Assembly (NCBI RefSeq): GCF_902364355.1
Contig: NZ_CABJDK010000002.1
Coordinates: 186,001-250,000, forward strand
Origin: Collinsella aerofaciens
Lineage (GTDB): Bacteria; Actinomycetota; Coriobacteriia; Coriobacteriales; Coriobacteriaceae
Direction: 5' to 3'
DNA: 64,000 nt
Of this stretch, positions 46,268-54,668 are shown piece by piece (position 1 is the stretch's first letter; every line of letters starts with the position of its first letter). The translations under genes and the position numbers were made by a program. The notes under the pieces were generated by a model. It ran no database searches and had not been told where the DNA came from. It saw nothing but the letters and a program-made list of their open reading frames with translations.

Positions 46268-47863
46268 ATGGAGACGAACGTTATCTGGCGCAATGCCCGC
46301 GCGGCCGTTATCGAGCTCGACGATGGCGGCTACTTTACCCGTGCCGATACGTGGGAGATCTTTGTCAACGATGAGCCCGCCGGTACCACGAATACGGTCG
46401 AGACCTATGTCGATGGCCTGACTCCCGGCAAGCGCAACCTGATCCGCTTTGTCTGCGGCGAGCGCGAGTTGAGCGTAGGCGTCACCACGCCGGCGGAGCC
46501 CTTTACCATCAACGTTCGCGACTGCGGAGCCAAGGGCGATGCCGAGCACGATGACACCACCAACATTCAGGCTGCCATCATGGCCTGCCCCAAGGGCGGG
46601 CGCGTGCTGATCCCCGCCGGCAACTACCGCATCAAGTCCCTCTTCCTTAAGAGCAATATCAACATCGAGCTTGCCGAGGGCGCGGTGCTGCTGGCCCGCC
46701 ACGACCGCGCCGCGCTTGCCTACATTCCGGGCACGGTCACGGGTGACGAGGGGGCTGGGTACGCCGGCACCGACATGCTGCCCCTGGGCCGTTGGGAGGG
46801 CGAGAGCTTCTCGACCTACTGTTCGACCTTTACGGGCCTGAGCGTGCACGACGTGTGCATCTATGGCCGCGGCGCCATCGACGGCCAGACCGATTTTGCC
46901 GAGGACAACTGGTGGAACAAGGACTTTAAGAACATCTTCCGTCCCGAGGAGGGCCGCGAGATCGCCCGCCCGCGCATGATCTTCCTGTCCGAGTGCGAAA
47001 ACGTGAGTCTTGCCGGCTTTACCGTGCGCAACAGCCCGGCGTGGAATATCCATCCCATTCTGTGCGAGCACGTCGATGCCCTGTGCCTGTCCATCGAGGG
47101 TCCCAAGAACTCCCACAACACCGACGGTTTCGATCCCGAGAGCTGCGGTTTTGTCCGCATCCTTGGCTGTCAGTTCTCGGTGGGCGACGACTGCATCGCC
47201 ATCAAGAGCGGCAAACTGGGCATTGAACCCGAGCTCCGTCCCGCCACGCACGACGTGCTGATCTCGCACTGCTACATGCACGACGGCCACGGCGCCGTGG
47301 TGCTGGGATCCGAGGCCGCCGGCGGCATCAAGGACCTCACCGTGAGCAAGTGCCTCTTTGAGCGCACCGACCGCGGCCTGCGCGTCAAGACACGCCGCGG
47401 ACGCGGCAAGGACGCCGTCAACGAGGGCATCACCTTCGAGCACATTCGCATGGATAAGGTGCTCACGCCCTTCGTGGTCAACTCGTTCTACTTCTGCGAC
47501 AAGGACGGCAAGACCGACTACGTGCAGTCTCGCGAGGCGCTGCCCGTCGACGACCGTACGCCCGGCTTTGGCGCCACGACGTTTTGCGATATCGAGGCCA
47601 CCAACTGCCATGCGGCCGCGGCCTATACCACGGGCCTTCCCGAGAGCAAGGTGACGCGCCTGACGTTCCAGGATGTCCATGTGACCTTTGCCGCCGATGC
47701 CGAGCCCTTTGTGCCGGCCATGGCCTGCGGCGTGGAGCCCATGGTGCGCCAGGGCATCATCGCGCAGAACGTGAAAGTCCTCGACCTGCAGAACGTGCGC
47801 ATCGAGGGTCAGGATGGCGACGAGCTGCAGCTGCAAAACGTCGACAAGGTTATCCGCGCGTAG
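46268..47863 (+). CDS. Polygalacturonase, glycoside hydrolase family 28, cytoplasmic
   Basis: A 531-residue GH28 right-handed beta-helix enzyme. Catalytic motifs are in order: NTDGFDPES (about residues 284-292), GDDCIAIKSG (about 306-315), GHGAVVLGS (about 339-347) and the substrate-binding RVKT (about 376-379). It hydrolyses oligo- or polygalacturonate, probably in exo mode. An N-terminal fibronectin-like region precedes the helix. No signal peptide is visible (METNVIWRNARAAVIELDDG is polar), so it should act on imported oligomers. The ATG at 46268 follows GAGGGA. The pectin methylesterase fusion follows on the same strand. Confidence 0.93.
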   Translation: METNVIWRNARAAVIELDDGGYFTRADTWEIFVNDEPAGTTNTVETYVDGLTPGKRNLIRFVCGERELSVGVTTPAEPFTINVRDCGAKGDAEHDDTTNIQAAIMACPKGGRVLIPAGNYRIKSLFLKSNINIELAEGAVLLARHDRAALAYIPGTVTGDEGAGYAGTDMLPLGRWEGESFSTYCSTFTGLSVHDVCIYGRGAIDGQTDFAEDNWWNKDFKNIFRPEEGREIARPRMIFLSECENVSLAGFTVRNSPAWNIHPILCEHVDALCLSIEGPKNSHNTDGFDPESCGFVRILGCQFSVGDDCIAIKSGKLGIEPELRPATHDVLISHCYMHDGHGAVVLGSEAAGGIKDLTVSKCLFERTDRGLRVKTRRGRGKDAVNEGITFEHIRMDKVLTPFVVNSFYFCDKDGKTDYVQSREALPVDDRTPGFGATTFCDIEATNCHAAAAYTTGLPESKVTRLTFQDVHVTFAADAEPFVPAMACGVEPMVRQGIIAQNVKVLDLQNVRIEGQDGDELQLQNVDKVIRA

Positions 47864-47900
47864 GGTAGTGCTCCTGCACAAGTGAATACGGCATGTTGAG

Positions 47901-47936
47901 GCGTGCGACGGTCGGGTCTGCCCGGCTGTCGCACGC
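47901..47936. repeat. Hairpin between the GH28 and methylesterase genes
   Basis: GCGTGCGAC and GTCGCACGC form a perfect stem with an inner CGGG/CCCG. No clear T-run follows, so it may be a processing signal or attenuator. Confidence 0.5.
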
Positions 47937-47994
47937 AATCTATAGGTGCCGGTATTGCATGGTGGGTGTTCTGTGACAGAAAGCGTAATGACAG

Positions 47995-50160
47995 ATGAGT
48001 GGTAAAGAACAGCTCTTTGAGGTATCGCTCGAACGCGAAGGCGCGTATCGCAGCATTTCGGCGGCGCTCGAGGCGGCGGAGCGGTGTGTGCCCGATGCGA
48101 CCGTGCCGGTGCGCGTGCTGGTGGCGCCGGGTGAGTACCGCGAACGGGTCGAAATTCGTCGTCCGCATGTGACGCTCGAGGGCGAGACGGCCGACAGCGT
48201 GCGTATCGTGGGAGGCCTGGGTGCCAAGATGCCTTCGGAAGACGGTAGCGGCCAGGATGGAAGACTCGGCACCTTCCGTACGTACACGGTGCTGGTCGAT
48301 GCCGACGACGTGACGCTTGCGGGTCTAACAATCGAAAACAACGCCGGTGATGGGCGCGAGGTCGGTCAGGCGATTGCCCTGTATGTCGATGGTGACCGCC
48401 TGGTTGTCGATGCCTGCTGCATTAAGGGACACCAGGACACGCTCTTTTTGGGGCCGCTGCCGCCGCGCGAGGCCAAGCCGGGCGGCTTTATAGGCCCCAA
48501 GCAGTTTGCCCCGCGCCGGGTGGGGCGGCAGTATTTTCGACGTTGCCGGATCGAGGGCGATGTCGACTTTATCTTTGGCGGCGCGCGTGCCTACTTTGAG
48601 GGGTGTGAGATTCGCTCGCTCAACCGCGATATGGATGTCAACGGGTATGTAACGGCAGCCTCCACGCCTCAGGGCGAGCCATACGGATTTGTGTTTCATG
48701 GCTGTTCGTTTACAGCCGATGAGGGCATTGCCCCCGGATCGGTCTATCTGGGTCGTCCATGGCGCGAGTGGGCCCAGACCGTTTTGCTCGAATGCTGGCT
48801 GGGCTCCCATATTTCACTCGAGGGTTGGTGGGATTGGAATAAGCCAGCGGCACATGACGGCACCCTGTATGCCGGCGGTACCCTGTTTGGCCCGGCGGGT
48901 GATACTGCCGCTTGGGTGCCGTGGGCGCATTGCCTGACCGGTCAGGATTCCGAACGCTATACGCGTGACCGAGTGCTTGCCGGCACGGATGGTTGGGATC
49001 CCGAGGGCGGCGACGGTGATGCGGTAGAGACGGCCGGGCTATCTGCCAATGGCCGCACCGTGCACATCGAGACGTACTACGAGGACGAGCCTGCGCTGCG
49101 CGCCCGACTGAAGCGCGAAGGGCGCTCGGCCGCATTTACGGGCAAGACTCCCACAGACTTTGAGGCATGGAAGGCTGCGACCAGGACTCGTCTGTACGAT
49201 ATTTTGGGTCTTTCGCTTATGGACCGCGCCCCGATTGAGATTCGTGAGCTCAATCGCGTGCGGGTTGCCGGCGGCATCGTGCGTACTCATGCGGTGTTGC
49301 AGGTTGAGCACGATGTGTGGATGCCGTTTTACCTGTTGGAGCCGTCCCGCCCCAAGCTTGACGAGCGGGGACTCAAGCGCTGCTATATCTGCCCGCATGG
49401 TCACCAGGGGGCGGGTGCTGCAAGCATAGCCGGCGTTGCGGGCGTGCCGGCGGTCGACGATGCCGTGCGTAAGTTCAATTACGACTACGGTCTGCGTTTG
49501 GCGCGCATGGGTTATGTGACCGTCTGCCCCGATGCGCGTGGTTGGGGATACCGTCGTGACTGGAAGGGTCAGGGCGACGACGAGAACAGCTATCTGCGCG
49601 GTACGTGTCTGAACCAAGCACGTATGGCCGAGCCGCTGGGTCTTACGGTCGCGGGCCTCAACGCCTGGGACAACATGCGCTTGATTGATTACTTGGAGAC
49701 ACGCGGTGACATTGCCATGGACGACCTGGGCTGCTTTGGTTTTTCGGGCGGCGGTTACATGACGTTGTACCTGTCCGCGCTCGACCCGCGCGTGCGCAAG
49801 GCGTTCGTCTCGGGCTATCTGTACGGCGTTGATGATTCGCTACTGCACCTCAACGGCAATTGCAGCTGCAATTACACGTCTGGACTCTGGCGTCTGCTCG
49901 ACATGGGCGACATTGCATCGCTTGTCGCGCCACGGCCGCTCTTGGTTCAGAGCTGCGAGAAAGACCATCTCAACGGCGCCCGCGGGCTTGCGAACGTAGA
50001 CGAGCAGCTCGATATCGTTCGCGACGCCTACGCGCTGCTGGGCAAGGACGAAAACCTTCTGCACGAGGTCTGCCCGGGTGGACACCACCTGGGCGTGGCG
50101 CATCTTGCCGAGGATATCGAATGGCTCGATTCGCAAGTTGCGGAATGCGCCCACGCATAG
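47995..50160 (+). CDS. Pectin methylesterase (CE8) fused to an alpha/beta-hydrolase esterase
   Basis: A 721-residue two-domain protein. Residues about 1-345 are a CE8 pectin methylesterase: GHQDTL (145-150), DFIFG (191-195, nucleophile Asp region) and YLGRPW (251-256). After a linker, about residues 390-715 form an alpha/beta hydrolase: nucleophile elbow GFSGGG (582-587, Ser584), acid in CEKDH (about 657) and His in GGHHLG (about 697). The second domain resembles acetyl esterases of the CE7/Abhydrolase_7 kind. I infer removal of methyl and acetyl groups from imported pectic oligomers by one polypeptide. No signal peptide. No strong RBS is visible before the ATG. Confidence 0.88.
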   Translation: MSGKEQLFEVSLEREGAYRSISAALEAAERCVPDATVPVRVLVAPGEYRERVEIRRPHVTLEGETADSVRIVGGLGAKMPSEDGSGQDGRLGTFRTYTVLVDADDVTLAGLTIENNAGDGREVGQAIALYVDGDRLVVDACCIKGHQDTLFLGPLPPREAKPGGFIGPKQFAPRRVGRQYFRRCRIEGDVDFIFGGARAYFEGCEIRSLNRDMDVNGYVTAASTPQGEPYGFVFHGCSFTADEGIAPGSVYLGRPWREWAQTVLLECWLGSHISLEGWWDWNKPAAHDGTLYAGGTLFGPAGDTAAWVPWAHCLTGQDSERYTRDRVLAGTDGWDPEGGDGDAVETAGLSANGRTVHIETYYEDEPALRARLKREGRSAAFTGKTPTDFEAWKAATRTRLYDILGLSLMDRAPIEIRELNRVRVAGGIVRTHAVLQVEHDVWMPFYLLEPSRPKLDERGLKRCYICPHGHQGAGAASIAGVAGVPAVDDAVRKFNYDYGLRLARMGYVTVCPDARGWGYRRDWKGQGDDENSYLRGTCLNQARMAEPLGLTVAGLNAWDNMRLIDYLETRGDIAMDDLGCFGFSGGGYMTLYLSALDPRVRKAFVSGYLYGVDDSLLHLNGNCSCNYTSGLWRLLDMGDIASLVAPRPLLVQSCEKDHLNGARGLANVDEQLDIVRDAYALLGKDENLLHEVCPGGHHLGVAHLAEDIEWLDSQVAECAHA

Positions 50161-50228
50161 CCCCTCGGATGTTGCGAATGAACGGTATGTACCTGTATGA
50201 CCGCCGGTGTGCGGGTGAGGAGAAGAAT

Positions 50229-50897
50229 ATGGAAACGAAAAACTTGAGCGAATCGACCATCTGCTGCTTTGGCGATTCGACCACCTGGGGCGATAACGGA
50301 TGCGGCGGGGGAGGCAACGATATCTCCTGGACTTCGCACCTGGGTGCGCTGCTGGGCGGCGCTACGATCGAGAACTTTGGTATTAAGGGTTCGCGTATTG
50401 CCGTCAAGGCCGACCGTAGCGATTCGTTTGTCGAGCGCTTGGACGGCATCGATCACACGGCAGATATCTGCATCGTCTTTGGCGGCGTTAACGACTTTAG
50501 CCGTAACGTGCCGCTGGGAGAGCTGGGCAGCACGGACGTGCACGAGTTCTACGGTGCGCTCGACTACCTGATCCGCACCATCACGGCGCGCTCGCCTCAG
50601 GCAAAGCTGGTGTTTATGACGCCGTGCAAGACGAGCGGCAAACACGAGAAGGATATTCCGGCAAGTAACGAGGCCAACCATCTGGGCCTGACGCAAGACG
50701 CCTATGTGCGCGCGATGCTGGAGGTCTGCGATCGCTACTCGGTGCCGGTGATCGACCTGTATGCGCAAAGCGGCGTCAGCCCGTTTTTGCCGGAGCACCG
50801 CGAGCTCTACATGCCGGACGGTCTGCATTACAGCCCTGCCGGCTATGAGCGCCTGGCGCATCGCATCGCTGCGGGCCTCACCGCCGTTTGCCGTTAA
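50229..50897 (+). CDS. SGNH/GDSL-family esterase
   Basis: A 222-residue SGNH hydrolase. Block I is CFGDSTTWG (about residues 12-20, nucleophile Ser), block III is GGVNDF (about 82-87), and block V is MPDGLHYSPAGY (about 200-211, with Asp and His). Such enzymes deacetylate plant polysaccharides, including rhamnogalacturonan. The neighbourhood suggests an acetylesterase on pectic fragments. The ATG at 50229 with GAGGAGAAG upstream is used; the frame is open further upstream but overlaps the fusion gene. No signal peptide. Confidence 0.85.
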   Translation: METKNLSESTICCFGDSTTWGDNGCGGGGNDISWTSHLGALLGGATIENFGIKGSRIAVKADRSDSFVERLDGIDHTADICIVFGGVNDFSRNVPLGELGSTDVHEFYGALDYLIRTITARSPQAKLVFMTPCKTSGKHEKDIPASNEANHLGLTQDAYVRAMLEVCDRYSVPVIDLYAQSGVSPFLPEHRELYMPDGLHYSPAGYERLAHRIAAGLTAVCR

Positions 50898-50911
50898 AAG
50901 TTTGCCGTTCA

Positions 50912-50979
50912 CGGGGATTATAGGGTTAACGTTCACCCTATAATCCCCGTTCGCGTTACACTAGGGGAAACGTTCACCC
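50912..50979 (+). promoter_or_regulatory. GH105 promoter: operator embedded in a 15-bp hairpin plus second operator
   Basis: A perfect 15-bp inverted repeat (50912-50926 and 50935-50949) has GTTAACGTTCAC at its centre, so the first operator doubles as the loop of a terminator-like hairpin for the SGNH gene. The second, GAAACGTTCACCC, is at 50967-50979, 41 bp away. A TTCACC -35 (50932) and TACACT -10 (50957) lie between, as at uxaC. Confidence 0.65.
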
Positions 50980-51004
50980 ATCAATAACGTCAGAGGGGAC
51001 AGCA

Positions 51005-52243
51005 ATGGGTTGCAATCAGATTCTGGACCGTTATATCGAGCAGTTGATCGAGACCTCTACGCCTCAGGCGCCGGCCTGGAACATCGAAAAGCTTCGCGCC
51101 GGCAAGGAGAACACCTGGAATTACATTGACGGCTGCATGATCAAGGCGCTCATCGAGCTGTACGAGATCACCGGTGAGCAGCGTTATCTGACCTTCGCCG
51201 ACGACTATATCGACTTCTTTGTCCAGGATGACGGCACCATCAAGCATTACGATCCCCAGGAGTACAACCTCGACAACGTCAACGCGGGCAAAACCCTCTA
51301 CAAACTCTATGACCTGGTGGGCAAGCCCAAGTACCGTGCCGCCATGGACACGATCTATCGCCAGCTCGAGACCCAGCCGCGTACCAAAGAGGGTGTGTTT
51401 TGGCACAAGGCCGTCTATCCCAACCAGATCTGGCTCGACGGCATGTACATGGCGCAGCCGTTCTACATGCAGTACGAGCTGAGCTTCCACAACCGCCGTG
51501 CCTGCTCGGATAGCTTCCATATGTTCCAGGTCGTGCATGACCTGATGCGCAACCCCCTCAACGGTCTGTACTATCACGCCTACGACGCGAGCCGCAAGCA
51601 GTTCTGGTGCGATCCCGTCACCGGCCTTTCGGCCAACTTCTGGCTGCGCGCCGAGGGCTGGTTCGCCATGGCGCTCATCGATACCTGGGAACTCATGCCG
51701 CCCTCGATGTCGGCCGAGAAGGACGAGATCCGCAAGATGTTCCACGACCTGATTGATGCCATGCTGCCGTATCAGGACGAGAAGACCGGCATGTGGCACC
51801 AGGTCATCAACCTGCCCAATATCGCCCCCAACTATCTGGAGGAGTCGGGCAGCGCCATCTTCGCCAACGCCATCATGAAGGGCGTGCGCCTGGGCGTGCT
51901 GGGCGAGCGCTACTACCAGTACGGTCGCCGTGCGTTTGATGGTATCTGCGACACGTGCCTGTCCGAGCGCGACGGACAGCTGGCGCTCGACAACATCTGC
52001 CTGGTGGCGGGTCTTGGCAACACCGCGCACCGCGAGGGCACGTTTGGCTACTACATGAGCGAGCCCGTCGTCAAAAACGACGCAAAGGGCGTGGCGCCGC
52101 TGGTGCTCGCCTACATCGAGACCATGCACCACGACAAACTGGCCGGCAAGCGCGACCCGCTCGCCCCCTCGGGCGTGTGTTCCATCGACGACCCGTTTGG
52201 TGGCTACACGCCGGGCATCAATGCTCATAAGGGGCGTGAATAG
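51005..52243 (+). CDS. Unsaturated (rhamno)galacturonyl hydrolase, GH105
   Basis: A 412-residue (alpha/alpha)6-barrel protein of the GH105 (YteR/YesR) family. Recognisable blocks are TWNYIDGCMIKAL (about residues 37-49), NAGKTLYKLYD (about 95-105), WLDGMYMAQPFY (about 143-154) and the catalytic-Asp region FWLRAEGWFAMALID (about 213-227). GH105 enzymes release 4-deoxy-5-keto-uronate from the unsaturated ends left by pectate lyases. No lyase is encoded in the window, so unsaturated oligomers are presumably made by other organisms or elsewhere in the genome. No signal peptide. GAGGGGAC precedes the ATG. Confidence 0.92.
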   Translation: MGCNQILDRYIEQLIETSTPQAPAWNIEKLRAGKENTWNYIDGCMIKALIELYEITGEQRYLTFADDYIDFFVQDDGTIKHYDPQEYNLDNVNAGKTLYKLYDLVGKPKYRAAMDTIYRQLETQPRTKEGVFWHKAVYPNQIWLDGMYMAQPFYMQYELSFHNRRACSDSFHMFQVVHDLMRNPLNGLYYHAYDASRKQFWCDPVTGLSANFWLRAEGWFAMALIDTWELMPPSMSAEKDEIRKMFHDLIDAMLPYQDEKTGMWHQVINLPNIAPNYLEESGSAIFANAIMKGVRLGVLGERYYQYGRRAFDGICDTCLSERDGQLALDNICLVAGLGNTAHREGTFGYYMSEPVVKNDAKGVAPLVLAYIETMHHDKLAGKRDPLAPSGVCSIDDPFGGYTPGINAHKGRE

Positions 52244-53150
52244 CGTGGGGGCCATTACTCCGGGCGTGCGTTTACACGACCTTCCGCAGGGGACCGTCGA
52301 GGAACGCATTCGCATGGCAGGAGAGCTGGGCTTTTCGTGCATTCAGCTGCCGAGCAAGGTGCTCTATGCATCAATGGGAATCGATCGATGCGGTCTGACC
52401 CGCGAGCTCGCCGACCATTTGCGTGCGGTGCTCGATGAGGCGGGCGTTTCGGTCGCCGTGCTCGGCTGTTATAAGAATCTGGCGACGCCCGATCGACAAC
52501 AGCTCACGGATAACTTTGCCGAGTACGAGGCGTGCTTGAACTTTGCTCAGATGCTCGGCGGCTGTCCGGTTGGCACCGAGACCGGTCGTCCCAATGCGCA
52601 GAACCGCGTTGCTGACGACCGTATGACCGACGAGGCACTCGATGCGTTTATGGATGGACTCGCGCGCGTCTGCGAGTGCGCCGAGGCCGTGGGTGGGCAA
52701 ATACTGATCGAGCCCGGCTGGAACGAGACGGTCAACACGCCAGATCGCTGCCGTGAGGTGCTGGAGCGCGTCCCGAGTCCGGCGCTCGGCGTGATCTACG
52801 ACCCGGTGTCGCTGCTGCATCCCAGCGTCGTTGGCGAGGCGCAGGAAATCACCGCGCGTATGCTCTACTTATGCGGCAGTAAGATTCGCGTGCTGCACGC
52901 CAAGGATTTTGAGGTCGTCGACAACGAGGACGAAGCCGGCTGGTGCGACGGTACGGGTTCTCGCCTGGTGTGCCACGGCGTGGGCGAGACGGGCCGCTAT
53001 GACTTTGAGCCCGTGGTGGCCTGGGCGGCTGCCGCCTGTTCGGGGATTCCTTGCGTGGTCGAGAACAGCGTGCCGGCGACGGCGGCTAGCTGCCTGGCGA
53101 CACTCGAGCGCATGTCCGCTCGCTGCGGGGCTCCGCATCGCGAGATATAG
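52221..53150 (+). CDS. Sugar phosphate isomerase/epimerase-like TIM-barrel protein
   Basis: About 300 residues of the AP-endonuclease-2-like TIM barrel family, which includes xylose isomerase-like sugar isomerases and epimerases. Metal-ligand blocks can be seen in ILIEPGWNETVNT (Glu), VIYDPVSLLHP (Asp) and VLHAKDFEVVDN (His). The substrate is unknown. The start is ambiguous: the ATG at 52221 overlaps GH105 by 23 bases without an RBS, while GTG 52245 lies 10 bases after AAGGGG and directly after the GH105 stop. Coupled translation with GH105 suggests a role in handling its products. Confidence 0.82.
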   Translation: MLIRGVNSVGAITPGVRLHDLPQGTVEERIRMAGELGFSCIQLPSKVLYASMGIDRCGLTRELADHLRAVLDEAGVSVAVLGCYKNLATPDRQQLTDNFAEYEACLNFAQMLGGCPVGTETGRPNAQNRVADDRMTDEALDAFMDGLARVCECAEAVGGQILIEPGWNETVNTPDRCREVLERVPSPALGVIYDPVSLLHPSVVGEAQEITARMLYLCGSKIRVLHAKDFEVVDNEDEAGWCDGTGSRLVCHGVGETGRYDFEPVVAWAAAACSGIPCVVENSVPATAASCLATLERMSARCGAPHREI

Positions 53151-53253
53151 CATTGGCTTTTGCCGTGGCGGCATATTGAGTTTGCTTGACTGGGGGCGGC
53201 GGTGAAGGGTTTTTATCGTCGCCTCATTGGATTACATCAAAAAGGGGAGTTGC

Positions 53254-54471
53254 GTGGCTATCCACATTATCGAAGAGGCGAATCGTTGCCTAGGTTGCAA
53301 AAGGGCGTTCTGCCAGCTTAAAGGCTGTCCGGTTCAGACGCCTATTCCGCAGGTCATTGACTTGTTCAAGCAGCGTCGTCTGGAAGAGGCAGGTGAGCTG
53401 CTGTTCCAGAACAACCCCATGAGCGCGGTCTGCTCCATGGTCTGTAACCATTCGGGCCAGTGCGAGGGCGCATGCATTCAGGGCCGCAAGGGCGCACCGG
53501 TGCATTTTTCGAGTATCGAGAACTATATCTCGACGGCATATTTGGATCGTAAGGAGTGGAAGCCTGCGCCGTCGTGCGGCAAGCAGGTTGCCGTGGTCGG
53601 TTCCGGTCCTGCCGGCATTACCGTGGCCATTAAGATGGCCCAGCTGGGCTGTGCCGTCACGGTGTTTGAACAGCGCCCCGAGATCGGCGGCGTGCTGGAG
53701 TACGGCATCCCCGAGTTTCGCCTGCCCCGTGCTCTCGTGCAAAAGTACCGTCACGTGATGTGCTCGCTTGGCGTACGCGTCCGTCCCTCGACCACCATTG
53801 GCGGCGCGCTGCATATCGACGACCTGTTGCGCGACGGCTACGATGCGGTCTTTGTCGGTACCGGTACCTGGCGCGCCCGCAAGCTGGGTATTCCCGGCGA
53901 GTCGCGTGGTAACGTACTGTTTGGTATCGATTACCTGGTCGATCCCACGAGCGTGGCGATCGGTCAGAACGTGGCGGTTATCGGCGCCGGCAACGTGGCC
54001 ATGGATGTTGCCCGCACGGCCCTGCGCTCGGGCGCTCGCAAGGTTACCGTGTATGCCCGATCGCGCCATATCTCGGCCATCGATGACGAGGTGGAGCTGA
54101 CCGAGCTTGACGGTGCCGAGATCGTGCGCGGCAAGGCGATCTGCGCCATCGACGATAACGGTCCGGTGTTCGAGACGGCTATCTTTGACGAGGACGACAA
54201 CGTGGTGGGCTACGAGGAAGAACTTGACCATGTGCCCGCCGACACGGTTGTGATTGCGGCCTCGCAAGTGCCTAAGGACAAGCTGGTGCTTACGACGGGC
54301 GGTCTGGAGACCGACCATCGCGGTCTGCTTTCGGTCGATGAGTGCGGCATGACCACCGTGCCTGGCGTCTTTGCCGCCGGCGACGTGGTCAACGGCCCGC
54401 TCACCGTGGTCCATGCCGTAGCCGGCGCCAAGCTCGCCGTCGAAGGCATGACGAGCTACCTGGGCCTCTAA
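53254..54471 (+). CDS. GltD-like NAD(P)-dependent FAD/Fe-S oxidoreductase
   Basis: A 405-residue homologue of the glutamate synthase small subunit. The N-terminal Cys-rich Fe-S domain (CLGCKRAFCQLKGCP near residue 11; CSMVCNHSGQCEGAC near residue 60) is followed by the FAD motif VAVVGSGPAGIT (about 109-120), the NAD(P) motif VAVIGAGNVAMD (about 241-252) and the C-terminal FAAGDVV. There is no large GltB subunit nearby, so it is one of the stand-alone GltD-like reductases whose partners vary. The GTG at 53254 with AGGGGAG upstream is chosen over a TTG at 53227. It ends in a hairpin shared in form with 62254. Confidence 0.85.
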   Translation: MAIHIIEEANRCLGCKRAFCQLKGCPVQTPIPQVIDLFKQRRLEEAGELLFQNNPMSAVCSMVCNHSGQCEGACIQGRKGAPVHFSSIENYISTAYLDRKEWKPAPSCGKQVAVVGSGPAGITVAIKMAQLGCAVTVFEQRPEIGGVLEYGIPEFRLPRALVQKYRHVMCSLGVRVRPSTTIGGALHIDDLLRDGYDAVFVGTGTWRARKLGIPGESRGNVLFGIDYLVDPTSVAIGQNVAVIGAGNVAMDVARTALRSGARKVTVYARSRHISAIDDEVELTELDGAEIVRGKAICAIDDNGPVFETAIFDEDDNVVGYEEELDHVPADTVVIAASQVPKDKLVLTTGGLETDHRGLLSVDECGMTTVPGVFAAGDVVNGPLTVVHAVAGAKLAVEGMTSYLGL

Positions 54472-54486
54472 CCCACCCCGCCCATC

Positions 54487-54560
54487 AGTTGCGGTGGAAT
54501 ACGGACTGTTTTGGCTGTCAAAGGCCTTATCTACTCCGTATTCCACCGCAACTTTTTGTG
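54487..54560 (+). terminator. 67-nt hairpin R1, terminator of the GltD-like gene
   Basis: A perfect 19-bp stem starting AGTTGCGGTGG (54487-54505, partner 54535-54553) is followed by TTTTTG. A second hairpin of the same length and similar sequence lies at 62254-62320. Confidence 0.8.
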
Positions 54561-54668
54561 GGCTGAGTAAAAGCCGGGGGAGCGTGTACGGTCGGGTACA
54601 GCGCGGTTACTGATACGATAAGTACGTTAGCAACTGCCGCCGAGCGGCTCAAACGAAAGGAACCCTGT

